10,887 nt of DNA. Source: Neolecta irregularis DAH-3 (lineage: Eukaryota > Ascomycota > Neolectomycetes > Neolectales > Neolectaceae). The translations under genes were made by a program, and so were the position numbers. The notes under the pieces are model-generated. The model worked only from the letters and a program-made list of their open reading frames with translations. It ran no database searches and had not been told where the DNA came from. The stretch spans positions 3,896 through 14,782 of the forward strand of contig LXFE01001034.1 of the NCBI GenBank assembly GCA_001929475.1, given 5' to 3'. This document shows positions 1 to 8,544 of the stretch, in pieces; within the stretch, counting starts at the first letter, position 1, and each line of letters opens with the position of its first letter.

Positions 1-544
1 ACAGAGCTAGGGACCACAAACATACATGATAGTGGACTCCAAAAATTCGAATCGGAGTATTTGGATGAACCGCTCGAATTGCTGCGATAGCACTGGTCCG
101 CCTTAAGATTAATGGCTTTCGAATACAAAACACTACCATGTGTGTCAGTGGTATGAATGAAATATTCCTCAATCGAAGAAACAGAAAAGCTATCTATCTT
201 AATGCTTCTGCAGAGCACATCCTCCACGCTGGCAGAAAGTTAAACTGAGCTAAAAAAGGAAGAACAGGAAGTCCCAAACCCCGGCATTAACCTCCCGACT
301 ATCGAGGATACCCTGGGGGAGAAATGATGAACAAAGAATGGGCCTCTTCTACTAATCGGGAGATGCTTTGAATTCTGAAGGCGCATACTTGGAGGAACCG
401 AGGAGAAGGGTTTTGAGATTTTTATCTGAAATAATAATATCTGACTTTAAGATGACTGGGCAGATCTTGTTGACTGTGAGCCTTCAGCACGCGTATGACA
501 AGCTCGTCCAATATAAAACTATTTGTTCTATTGATAGAATTACG
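1..544 (-). CDS. Unrecognised gene, partial (3' end outside the window)
   Basis: I do not recognise the product. The minus strand reads as coding through 228-1 with no stop (residues such as IDSFSVSSIEEYFIHTTDT) and continues past the window edge. A 37-nt GT-AG intron at 265-229, with a branch-like GTTTAAC, joins it in phase to a 47-nt exon at 312-266 that contains ILDSREVNAGVWDF. Further upstream a coding-like frame covers about 473-367 (contains LKSDIIISDKNLKTLLLGSS). Its link to 312 is unresolved: a 54-nt GC-AG intron at 366-313 would keep frame. A further possible exon lies at 544-520, preceded by a 34-nt GTGAGA...ACAG intron at 578-545. No start codon could be assigned. The gene appears divergent from the stomatin gene. 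The strand and the 1-312 part are more secure than the rest. Confidence 0.45.
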
Positions 545-699
545 CTGTAAACACGAGGTAATTACGTTCGTGTCTCACAGGGGTTTGTTTATTTATCCAC
601 GTGACAATGACGTTTACGCGAAAAAAGTGTATCACAAGATTTAAGCCTCCCTTGGCACCCTATCACTTCCGCTCCCTCATTTTGTGACTTGATCCCACC
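545..699. promoter_or_regulatory. Upstream region of the stomatin gene with a CACGTG E-box
   Basis: A palindromic CACGTG lies at 598-603, about 100 bp before the stomatin start, followed by TGACGTTTACGCG at 608-620. CACGTG is the core bound by bHLH regulators in fungi and TGACG is a bZIP half-site. A pyrimidine-rich stretch (650-685) precedes the ATG, as is common in filamentous ascomycetes. If the left gene starts here, the region may serve both directions. Function is inferred from motif shape only. Confidence 0.3.
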
Positions 700-1881
700 A
701 TGTCTACATCTCAGACTACAGGGAAACGAGCGTCAAGCCCTTACTTACAGAATACAAGTGCAGAAAATACTACTACACAACCGAAGCCTCACCAAAATGC
801 AAATATGCTTCAACCGTCGTTCGCACATCAGCTCCCAACAGCTGAACAGAATCTCGGGTTCTATGGGAAAATGATCGACTCTATCGGGACCTGCATAGGT
901 TCTATGGGCTCAATCCCCTGCTGTTTTCTTTGTCCAAATCCATACAAATCAGGCAGATAATTTCTCCCCCAGATTTGTATTCTAACTTCGCGGCAGTCTC
1001 CGAAGGCCAGATCGGTCTGGTTTTAAAGTTTGGAAAATATGAACGAGCTGTTGATCCAGGTCTGTGTAAAGTTAATCCTTTATCCGAACGCCTTCAAAGC
1101 GTCGATATCAAGATTCAGATTGTCGAGGTTCCTCAACAAGTACGTTGTAATATCATTGAAATTTCCTTAACAAGTAGACTTGCATGACAAAAGACAACGT
1201 AAACGTTCTCATCAACTCAGTTATATACTATCATATTACATCGCCCTACAAAGCAACCTTTGGAATCACAAGTGTCAGGCAAGCTCTAATTGAAAGAACT
1301 CAAACAACGCTCCGACATGTTCTTGGGGCCAGGGTTCTTCAAGTATGCATGTCCCAAAATCCTTTCCTTTAATTCATGAAGGATGTTATTGAACGAAGAG
1401 AAGAGATTGCACAGTCAATCCAAGAAATCATCAAGGACGTTGCTGAAAATTGGGGAGTCAAAGTTGAGTCCATTCTCATCAAAGATATCGGGTTCTCTCT
1501 TGAACTTCAAGATAGTCTTAGCATGGCTGCTCAGGCCAAGCGAATTGGAGAGTCTAAAATCATTTCTGCGAAAGCAGAAGTCGAGAGTGCAAAGTTGATG
1601 AGACAAGCGGCTGATATTCTCGCCAGTAAACCAGCTGTATACTCTCCTCGCCAGATTCTTGCTTATTCCACTAGATGCAAATTCGATATTTAGAGGCTAT
1701 GCAAGCGATGGCTAAAAGTTCTGGTTCTAAAGTCATTTTTATGCCTTCCGTTGGACATCCTCAAGACGCTGCAGATGGAAGTTCAGCAAATTTAAATCCC
1801 CCGAGGTCTAAATACGATTTCAGTAATGACTTTGACCAAACGATTATGAGTGCTACTCTTGCTGAAAATATCCATAGTTAG
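700..1881 (+). CDS. Stomatin-family SPFH/band 7 protein
   Basis: Five exons (700-952, 997-1139, 1178-1342, 1382-1636, 1675-1881) sum to 1023 nt and give 340 aa. The N-terminal 50 residues are polar and likely disordered. Residues about 58-79 form a short glycine/cysteine-rich hydrophobic segment (IGSMGSIPCCFLCPNPYK), which fits the membrane hairpin and acylation region of stomatins. The SPFH domain follows from about 85 (EGQIGLVLKFGKYERAVDPG), with the family stretch LIERTQTTLRHVLGARVLQ and the adjoining DVIERREEIAQSI, then a helical alanine/glutamate-rich part (AQAKRIGESKIISAKAEVE) and LEAMQAMAKSSGSKVIFMP. Such proteins oligomerise on the inner face of membranes and scaffold lipid microdomains; the exact membrane cannot be told from sequence. 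Introns are 44, 38, 39 and 38 nt, and the first is GC-AG. The start follows a CCACC context. Confidence 0.9.
953..996 (+). other. GC-AG intron in the stomatin gene
   Basis: The exon ends TCAG and the intron runs from GCAGAT to CGGCAG, with a branch-like TTCTAAC near 979-985. Removing it joins NPYKS to VSEGQIGLV, which is the contiguous family sequence. The unspliced frame stops at 958-960. A GT-AG alternative at 932-972 would delete the conserved CPNPYK, so it was not chosen. Confidence 0.75.
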
Positions 1882-2108
1882 GCGTTCTAATTTTGATGAA
1901 AGTTGTTATTATACTTGTTTCTCTTCAGGTCTTTGGACCAGATTTGCTGGTATTATTTTCTGCTTATGTAATGTTCTATAATAAGAAATCTATCTAATGT
2001 CAATGCGCTCGTGACCGCAATATAAATTCCTTCCTCCTCTCTCGCTGTACCTTGCAATTTCATTAGATCTTATTAGTAACACAATCAGAGGGGTTTCTCG
2101 CAGGATAA

Positions 2109-2427
2109 ATGTCCTCGAGCGTTGCTGAAGAGTGCACGCCCTTAAAAAAAAAATATGATAATTGCTTTAATGATTGGTACTCAAACAAGTATATCAACAA
2201 ACTCTCCTTATGCTTACGATCTAGGTTTCTCAAAGCCAAAAGTTTGACTAATGAGTGCGAGGAAGAGTTTCAGGAATATAAACTGTGTGTTTTGGTCTGC
2301 GATGTTGCTGTTAGATTTTAATAAGATATAGAAAGCTATGAACACCAAGGGAATCGACAAGTTGCTGGATGACGCACGTAAAGAAGCACCTACAGAACGC
2401 GGCGCACGGTTTAAGGACAATGATTAG
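2109..2427 (+). CDS. MDM35: Mdm35, mitochondrial intermembrane-space twin-CX9C protein (TRIAP1 family)
   Basis: Three exons (2109-2188, 2225-2294, 2332-2427) total 246 nt and give 81 aa, the usual size of the family. Two CX9C motifs are visible: C...C in CTPLKKKYDNCF and C...C in CEEEFQEYKLC, the pattern of substrates folded by the Mia40 disulfide relay. The spliced middle reads FNDWYSNKFLKAKSLTNEC and the tail GIDKLLDDARKEAPTERG, both collinear with yeast Mdm35. In yeast, Mdm35 binds Ups1/Ups2 and helps them shuttle phosphatidic acid and phosphatidylserine between mitochondrial membranes. Introns are only 36 and 37 nt. The first is in frame and stop-free, so unspliced RNA would insert 12 residues between the two motifs. 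The 5' splice site of the second, GTCTGC, is atypical. Confidence 0.9.
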
Positions 2428-2636
2428 AGTATAGCGGAATCACTATAGAGCGTGGACCAGTAGGCAGCTTTTTTTATGGCTCTGCCGGTTGAGGAACGCC
2501 CTCAGTCAAAGGTCTAAGAAACCTTTTAATAGTATCATATTACACGGCGCGTGCATACGTTAAAGTTTCCCGGGATTTGGGTAGGGTATCATGCGGACCC
2601 GTCGGGCTCGACATTGTGGTCAACCATGACGCTTGT

Positions 2637-2644
2637 TTACGTCA
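2637..2644. promoter_or_regulatory. TTACGTCA bZIP-like site upstream of the lipase gene
   Basis: TTACGTCA, a close CRE/ATF match, lies about 80 bp before the lipase ATG. A pyrimidine-rich leader (2685-2718) follows it. The 296-bp gap between the Mdm35 stop and this gene shows no other coding signal. This is motif evidence only. Confidence 0.25.
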
Positions 2645-2723
2645 ATTTCCCTCCCTCGACTCTTAGCTAGCCATACTTAAACACCTCATTCTCCCTTATT
2701 CTCCACTTCCCACCACGCTTAGC

Positions 2724-5013
2724 ATGGCAGAGATGTTCGAAGCAAGCAAATTGGAAACACCAAATCTTCCAGATGCTCGAATGTCTCCAACAACTGCAAA
2801 TCAGATATCTCTCAAGAAATCCAGCTTTGCAATGCTGAATTCAATGAACTCTTTTGATGTCGCAGATTCTGGAAAGACATTGGATGATATCTACAATCGT
2901 GATTTCAGAGTCAGTCGTCTCAAGAATGCTCGTGGCTCCATGCAAGCTCGTATTACAACTTCTGCAAAGAAAACCGGTCTTCGAGCCCAGTTGGCTAGCT
3001 TGGGGCTTTCGGTAATGGGGTTCTTCCTCTCCATCAAACCATGGTTCAAATTTATGTTCTCTCTTCTCCAAGAGATTTCTTATTCAGTGGTTGCGAACCC
3101 CTCCATGTTTCTTACATGTATGCCATATATTGAATATATGCTAATTGAAATCTCAGCTCCAACCAATTTTTTGATTCTGGTTTTCGGGCTACCACATGCT
3201 GGAGCAGCTCTACTTGTTCTCGCTCCTTTGCTCTATCTTTTACTCCATAATCGATGGTTAATAAATATATACAATAAGCTGTCATCAGAGCAGGGCAACC
3301 TCTCCCTCATCAACTGGTACGATGTCAGCAGAATGGCTTGCTCACAATCAGGTCTGATCCAGAGATGTATAGTAACCAGCATGACGACTTGATTCGACGG
3401 GCAAAGAAAACCATGTGTATGAATGTAGGTTAATTCAAATGCTCACTGCCACAGCTGCACATCGTTCTACAGCAGAAACCAAAGATAGTGCCAAGTTCAA
3501 TATCGATGTTGCTCGGTGGCTCTTACTAGTCTCTGGTATCATGTATGAGAGGTATGTCTTTTTCCTTTTTCGCATCATTAATGTCCGTAGAGATACCAAC
3601 AAAGCTTTAGAAGCTACCAAAGCTGTATGATCCACCTCTTACTCCATCTGCCGAATATAGCCAATCTTTTAGTATTACGAGTCTCAAGACGACCATTCCT
3701 TGTCTTTTGCGGGACTTCGTACTCAGGAAGACATCAAAAATTTTGTTAGAAGCAAACAAGGCGACAAAGATGAAACATTTTCAATGGTCTCTAGCAATGG
3801 GAACTATCATTTTAGACCAGAGAGCCGAATTGAACAACAAACGCGCATCTGGGACGTTCATTTCCGACCTATTAGTCACATGAAACGACTCTATAGTCCT
3901 TTTGCAGGAATCTGGTGGAATTCTGGGCAGGATCCCTTCATCATTGTTGCGTTCAAGGGAACCACTCCAGTTGATTACTCAGAATTTCTAGTTGATGCAA
4001 GCTTTCAGAAAACAGATGCTTCTGCTTTCTTATGGGGGAACTGTCATCAAGGGTTTTATGATGCAATTTTTCCGCAAGCTCGCCTTTAAAATGACAGTGA
4101 TGACATATTAGAGATGCCTATGATAGTTCTTTGCATGGTGGTGGTAATGAAGAGTCGCCTTATGGAAGCCTTATCCAAGCGATTCGCATCAAAGCCAAGG
4201 AGCTACATGCAGCCATAAAAGAGAAATATCCATATATTAAGATCCCAGTTTATGTTACTGGCCACTCTCTTGGCGCCGCTATGGGTATATTATATGCTTT
4301 GTATCCACGGTGACCGTTAGCTTCTTTATTCTATGCTCGGCTTTTGAAAGCTCCACATGATCTTGGACCTCTCGTTGATATACGCCAAGCCTATGTATAT
4401 GGTTGTCCGGCTGTAGGTGACGTCGAATTCGCTCAAGGTAAATATTGTGACCCTTGTGAAGTTAAACATGTTAGGATTCGCTTCAGAAATTAACTCATCG
4501 TACTCAAATCACTTCGGTCTCTGGCGAGTAATCGACGACAGCGATATTGTTACTAGACTTCCTCTCAATTTTAGTAATCCGCTCTCGGGAAGACCATCCA
4601 GAAACCCGTTCGTGAAACACGGCTCTCTCGTTGATTATTGCGTGATTGGAAACGGTGTTCGTGTCTTTGGTGACGGACGAGAACCTCAAGTTTGCTGGAA
4701 GATGCCCAGGTCGGCCAATGTATATCTTTTCCTTTATGGTCGTAACTGACGAATAGGTTTTTGAGATGTCTGATCCTACTACTGCCCCACTCAGAAATCC
4801 TTTTAAGGGTGTTATTAACTGGGCTAAAAAGTTTATTCATGGAGGTAATGCAATGCGAGTAGAGCTCGCTTGTCCCAAGCCTATCAGGTGCATCAATGGT
4901 CCTTTGGGCTTTAAGTTGACTCTAGCAGAGATCATTTTCCTACTGAGTATTTCCGCAATCTTTCCAAATCCGAAAACTATTTCAAATTTCACGATGAATT
5001 ATTTGCCAAATGA
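2724..5013 (+). CDS. Membrane-anchored class 3 lipase, with an apparent frame break
   Basis: Exons: 2724-3316, 3352-3551, 3591-3624, 3673-4073, 4112-4284, 4321-4437, 4475-4719, 4757-4887, 4926-5013. The product is about 660 aa. Two hydrophobic regions (about residues 89-125 and 148-175) point to N-terminal membrane anchoring. The alpha/beta-hydrolase core follows: PFIIVAFKGTTPVDYSEF, CHQGFYDAIFP, then the nucleophile elbow VTGHSLGAA with Ser near residue 462, and DDSDIVTRLP carrying a likely catalytic Asp near 530. The His could be the one in FVKHGSL (about 555) or in SRDHFPTEYF near the C-terminus. The family hydrolyses acylglycerols; the substrate is unknown. Apparent stops at 4087 and 4314 fall inside introns. 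One break remains: the frame of DDLIRRAKKTM does not join LIQMLTATAAHRST (3413-3430), where a single base seems missing. If real, it would cut the protein before the catalytic domain. Confidence 0.8.
4074..4111 (+). other. GC-AG intron in the lipase gene
   Basis: This 38-nt intron begins GCAAGC and ends ATATTAG. Splicing joins GFYDAIFP to DAYDSSLHGGG in frame and removes an in-frame TAA at 4087-4089. The only nearby GT sites would either delete the conserved HxGFY stretch or leave a 15-nt intron without removing the stop. Confidence 0.75.
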
Positions 5014-5536
5014 TTTACATTGCATTTCTCGACTCTTCGTCAATTTCCCAAAATATTCTTATTGCATCCTTGTGTTTTTTTGGTTAATGAATGTGTACAT
5101 GATGTGGATGAAAAATATAGCAATGGAATGTGCACAACAAAATATGAATAGTATCATCAAACAAATAAGGCTGCGTTTTGCAGTCTCCTCAAAATATTTT
5201 CATGAAATCCGAAAACGTGAAATTTGAAATTTATTTCGCATAATTCCAAAAAACCTGCTTTGAAGTCCCTCGCCAATTTTTCAAAATGGCAATTCGTTAT
5301 CACTGTTCTCCTTACATCATAAACGGGCGTGTCAAATCCGAATTCCATGAATTACCTAATTTCATGAAATTCTTGCTAGGTCGGGCTAAAAGAAGTGGCT
5401 ACAAAATGCATCCTTAATAATTTATCTGCAAGTTCATGATTTCAAAGAATAGCTTCATGCCATAGTAAATATCAATCGACGAGTTCCATTTCTCGTTTAT
5501 CGATCGATGATTGCAGATTAATTGGAGGTGGTATTC
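5014..5536. other. Convergent intergenic stretch, no gene seen
   Basis: AT-rich sequence between the 3' ends of the lipase (+) and DUF4336 (-) genes. It should hold both 3' UTRs. A perfect 14-bp palindrome (AATTTCATGAAATT) lies at 5358-5371. Short open frames here carry no recognisable protein features and show no splice-joined continuation. Confidence 0.5.
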
Positions 5537-6470
5537 TTAATTTGTTTTGTGCCCTTCCGGTGATAGGAATGATTCATAAGCGCTTAACCAAGCCTGCTTC
5601 CCTCCGGTTTCTATTATGTCTCCATGGCACGGAATAACTCTATTGAACTCCCAATCAGCGACAGTACTGGCATCTCTTTTCATAGCCCTAAAAATAAGTA
5701 ACAGATCCGCAAAGACCACCACACGCTTTATCTTTTGCTCCTGCCATTAGAAGCCACCTATGTAGGCGACTATGTGGGCTGAAGTGCGTATGGACAAGCC
5801 TTGCAATTCCCGAAAGAGCTGCTTCTTTCGATCCATACTGCTCTGTAGCTGGAAGGTTAAATAACTGACATCAGTCAATGAAAAACTTGACCAGGCAACC
5901 TACTAAATCTGCTTGAATTAATGTTTTTGAAGATTTGTGAAGGAATGCGATGTCCTTGTTGATATATCCACTGAAATAGGCAACTTCAAGCTAAATAATG
6001 AGTCTTAAAAAGTTAAGGTCATGCACCTCATCTTCATATCCAACTCTCTTATCATTTGAATGTTTTCCATAGACATGAGCAAATTTCAACGTGCTTTCAA
6101 TCTTCTCTATTCCATCCACTCCGACAATGAGTGCGTCAGGATATTTTTGACTATACTGTTTGACTGCACGTTAATTTCAATGTATGACGTCATAGCTAAC
6201 GGTAGAGATGATGTTCGGTATCCGGTGCAATGATATATCTCAGCTTCCCAAGCGAGTCCAGCTTTTCTTTGATGCTGTCTTCAAACTCAATTGGTGAGAA
6301 AAGAAGCACATCTCCATTGCGTAACTTGATGCTGTGGATTAGTTGCAGTGCTTTGATGCGGCATGCGCAGTGGCTCGCCCTCCGAAATGAATAAATCCAA
6401 ATCTCTCAAAAGGCCGACTGAAGGTAGCAATTTCTGGCGTGATATGTCTAAATTTTGCACCAATAGACAT
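5537..6470 (-). CDS. DUF4336 / metallo-beta-lactamase-like fungal protein
   Basis: Six exons on the minus strand (6470-6367, 6331-6201, 6163-6027, 5990-5904, 5864-5725, 5687-5537) total 750 nt and give 249 aa. Family landmarks in order: RPFERFGFIHFGGRATAIKL at the N-terminus, the strand NGDVLLFSP, the histidine pair in IIAPDTEHHLYL, LEVAYFSGY followed by TLIQADLLFNLPATEQYG, and near the C-terminus RVIPCHGDIIETGGKQAW, with PCHGD at about residues 219-223. This resembles the DUF4336 fold, related to metallo-beta-lactamases; the histidines and aspartates could bind metal. No substrate is known. Introns are 35, 37, 36, 39 and 37 nt; the first is GC-AG. The gene is convergent with the lipase and tandem with the EAF gene. 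The ATG at 6470 opens the conserved N-terminus directly. Confidence 0.85.
6332..6366 (-). other. GC-AG intron in the DUF4336 gene
   Basis: Read on the minus strand, this 35-nt intron starts GCATGC and ends CCACAG, with a strong branch-like CAACTAATC. It joins FGGRATA to IKLRNGDVLLFSP. The interval between the two conserved blocks contains no GT dinucleotide on this strand, so a GT-AG intron is impossible. The unspliced frame meets a TAA. Confidence 0.85.
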
Positions 6471-6980
6471 TGTTATAGATGACGTGATGGAAGGTGGACA
6501 AGCAAATCATTACGATCACCTCGTGGCGTTGTGTCACACCATTCACATGAAATTGATCCTACAATGAAAAGCCATGTCGAATAAACTTTATCCATTTGGT
6601 CCTCGTAGCTAATTCATCATATTTTCTTCTTTGATATTTTGCATTATAATGTTATATTAGATGATTCTCGACGCATTGAAAGAGCGAAATCTAGCTATGT
6701 CTCATGATTCAGTCCTTAAATTAATCAAGTGTCTTCATATATATTAATCCTCAATCATTTTGCAGGCATCTTAATTGCCAGATTCCAAGCAGATGAACTT
6801 TGTTCAATCAAAAAGAAAGCTCACACAATGACTCTTTCCTCACTTCCAAGTATTTATTTCTATGAAGAGATAACTACAACAAGATCAATGCTATCTATGC
6901 AATCCATGCCACCAAAAGAAAGAGCCGAATCCATTAATATCTCCCCATATAAGGCACGAACATGTACCAGAAAATAATTG
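6471..6980. other. Intergenic stretch between DUF4336 and EAF genes
   Basis: It should contain the promoter of the DUF4336 gene (its right neighbour side, near 6471-6650) and the 3' UTR of the EAF gene (near 6980), both minus strand. The only coding-like signal is the plus-strand reading listed separately at 6661-6977. The remainder is AT-rich without recognisable features. Confidence 0.45.
6661..6977 (+). CDS. Possible small two-exon gene, doubtful
   Basis: ATG at 6661 opens a coding-like frame (MILDALKERNLAMSHDSVL...) to 6728. A GTGTCT...CCAG intron at 6729-6781 (53 nt) would join it in phase to an open frame ending at a TAA at 6975-6977, for about 87 aa. A 37-nt alternative (6729-6765, with TTTTGCAG) fits the local intron size better but gives only about 20-33 aa before a stop. 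There is no family match that I recognise, and the frame lies antisense to the probable EAF 3' UTR. It may be chance or a decayed gene. Confidence 0.2.
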
Positions 6981-8099
6981 TTAAAAACGGGCCAAGTCGC
7001 TCATAGACCGTGGTGCCATGCTGGGAGGAAGACCATTTACTGTGACTAGAGGGAAAGTGGGAGTACTTCCTGAACTGTTTTCCTGAACAAGATCTTCCTC
7101 AAGCATATTTGCAAGATCATCAAGGTCATCTTCGCTTTCATTGGCATCGGATTCTTCTGAATCATCAGATTCAGATGATGACTCCTCTGATTCTGGAGAC
7201 GAGGATCTCTTAATTTTCGGTTTTCGAATCAGTGGCGCACGCACCGCCTGGGGTTCTTCTGTGTTCCTTTCAGGAATAGCATCGATATCCATCGGAATAA
7301 GTCCACTAGGCATCTCTAGTCCGAGACCTTTAGGAGAATCTGAGCAGGTAGGCGGAGGTGTGGGCAACTTTTTGGATGAAAGTACGGTTTTCTTTCCGGT
7401 TGGTTTCCTGACTATCGGCGTTGTTTTTGGTGTATGTTGAACTGCAGCTGGTTTCTGAACTCGCTGGGCAGATGATTTCTGGGATATCGACTTGAAGTTG
7501 GAGGAACTGTTATTTTGAGGTGGACTTGCAAGTAGCTTAGTTGACTTCGTAGGCGATCGTTTGGTGCCTTGCAAAAAAGGAGATCGCTTCCCTGACTCTG
7601 TGTCGGACAAAGTTGGAGTTGTTCGAATAGGGAACTGAAGAGTATTTGATGTCTGTCGTGTCTTGCTTCGATCCTGATTGAATCGCATAAACATATCTAC
7701 AATTTCGAGCGTGAATTTCTGAAGGAATAAGCTTTCAGCTAAATGAGGATGACAAACCCCAGTTTTTGGGTCAAAAACAAGACAACAGTCAACATCTCTC
7801 CCATGAGATGGAATGCCAGATGTGAACAGATGAGGTCGTTCCGACTTGAATGTAAGAGTCAAATCAGCCTGACAAAGCACCTGTGTTGAGTTCCACTCAA
7901 CATCAAAACTTTTTGGACCCCCAGACAACTTACCAGGTCGTCTGGTATCTATCGATTCGGGTTTGAAGTTATCTAGGGCCAGATCAGGCTCAAATTTTAG
8001 GAATATGGAGTGTATACATCTCACTGAAAGCAGCTTCTGACAATCACCGCCCGCTGTATCGAAAGACTTTCCCAGCTCTACAGTATAGCGAGCAGGCAT
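6981..8099 (-). CDS. EAF-type RNA polymerase II elongation factor (ELL-associated factor family)
   Basis: Four exons on the minus strand (8099-8018, 7972-7881, 7844-7758, 7718-6981) total 999 nt and give 332 aa. The N-terminal domain matches EAF: YTVELGKSF near the start, the spliced SVRYNFKPESID, then DVDCCLVFDPKTGKFTLEIVD. The middle is a long basic, Ser/Pro-rich disordered linker, and about residues 260-300 are a Ser/Asp/Glu tract, as in the transactivation region of animal EAF proteins. EAF binds ELL and promotes transcript elongation in the nucleus. The start at 8099 was chosen because MPARYTVELGK aligns with the family start; the same frame stays open upstream to an ATG at 8264. Introns are 45, 36 and 39 nt, all multiples of three and stop-free. 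The 36-nt intron at 7880-7845 is the least certain, as keeping it adds 12 residues. Confidence 0.8.
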   Translation of the reverse strand: MPARYTVELGKSFDTAGGDCQKLLSVRCIHSIFLKFEPDLALDNFKPESIDTRRPGKLSGGPKSFDVEWNSTQVLCQADLTLTFKSERPHLFTSGIPSHGRDVDCCLVFDPKTGVCHPHLAESLFLQKFTLEIVDMFMRFNQDRSKTRQTSNTLQFPIRTTPTLSDTESGKRSPFLQGTKRSPTKSTKLLASPPQNNSSSNFKSISQKSSAQRVQKPAAVQHTPKTTPIVRKPTGKKTVLSSKKLPTPPPTCSDSPKGLGLEMPSGLIPMDIDAIPERNTEEPQAVRAPLIRKPKIKRSSSPESEESSSESDDSEESDANESEDDLDDLANMLEEDLVQENSSGSTPTFPLVTVNGLPPSMAPRSMSDLARF

Positions 8100-8228
8100 C
8101 CCCGGAACAATCATACTAACACGAAAGGCGGTGGAAAGAAAAGCCGTGGTGGGGCAGCGGGCAATCGGAAGACCCGCCCGGCTTCCTCTTACGGAAAACA
8201 CCGGAGCGGCATTAACCAGAAAGGTTCT

Positions 8229-8281
8229 ACATTCCTGCGAAGTGTATGATTCCTTCACCGTCATACACTTCGCAGGAATGT
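8229..8281. repeat. Perfect 21-bp inverted repeat with 11-nt loop
   Basis: The arm at 8229-8249 (reading ACATTCCTGCGAAGTGTATG then A) is the exact reverse complement of 8261-8281, and 11 nt lie between them. It sits 130-182 bp upstream of the EAF start, so it belongs to that gene's promoter or 5' UTR. The far-upstream in-frame ATG at 8264 lies in one arm. No target-site duplication or transposon end was recognised. In RNA it would fold into a very stable stem-loop. Confidence 0.9.
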
Positions 8282-8466
8282 CTATATTTAAATTATCTTT
8301 ATCAAGACGAGAGAATTTGTACTCAATATCTGGAAGAGCCTTTTTTACAATTCTTTATATTTGTTTGTCACAATTTTCTCTTTAGCGTAACTTAGTTTCC
8401 AACGATTTAGGAATACCCAAGGTCTTAAGCTGTTGCAGGAGCCTGTTTCCTAAACCTTTCTAAAGC

Positions 8467-8474
8467 TATAAAAA
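8467..8474 (+). promoter_or_regulatory. TATAAAAA element upstream of tRNA-Asp
   Basis: TATAAAAA lies 71 bp before the tRNA 5' end. In some fungi tRNA genes carry an upstream TATA box, but usually nearer to -30, so its role here is uncertain. The 8282-8544 interval otherwise shows nothing recognisable. Confidence 0.2.
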
Positions 8475-8544
8475 GGATATCATTACAATTGTTGCAGAGC
8501 AGCCATTAATGAAGAACAGTCATTTATCTTCAACTCATTGTTCG

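Noticed and set aside
368-550. 60-codon plus-strand open frame upstream of stomatin
   Set aside because: The opposite strand has better protein-like frames joined by introns of the local size, and this frame has no recognisable features.
932-972. Canonical GT-AG intron in stomatin as an alternative to the GC-AG one
   Set aside because: It is in frame, but it would delete the conserved CPNPYK segment and insert an unrelated LYSNFAA stretch before VSEGQIG.
3379-3428. A fifth GC-AG intron in the lipase that would repair the frame
   Set aside because: It would remove DDLIRRAKKTM, which has clear coding character. The donor GCATGA is poor and there is no good branch site. It is kept only as an alternative.
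3623-3700. Two compensating frameshifts around the lipase segment reading YDPPLTPSAEYSQSF
   Set aside because: A 48-nt GT-AG intron at 3625-3672 removes the segment and keeps one frame (ATKA-YYESQDDHSLSF), so no frameshift is needed here.
4087-4316. In-frame TAA (4087) and TGA (4314) suggesting that the lipase is a heavily broken pseudogene
   Set aside because: Both lie inside introns (4074-4111 and 4285-4320). Splicing restores GFYDAIFP-DAYDSS and GHSLGAAM-ASLFYARLL exactly.
5157-5348. 63-codon minus-strand open frame between lipase and DUF4336
   Set aside because: It lies in AT-rich convergent intergenic DNA, has no family features, and no splice connects it to either gene.
7141-7440. 99-codon plus-strand open frame, serine/aspartate-rich
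   Set aside because: It is the antisense shadow of the acidic and serine-rich part of EAF.
8131-8264. EAF starting at the far-upstream ATG at 8264
   Set aside because: The extra 55 residues do not resemble the family, the ATG lies inside the hairpin arm, and MPARYTVELGK at 8099 matches the normal N-terminus.
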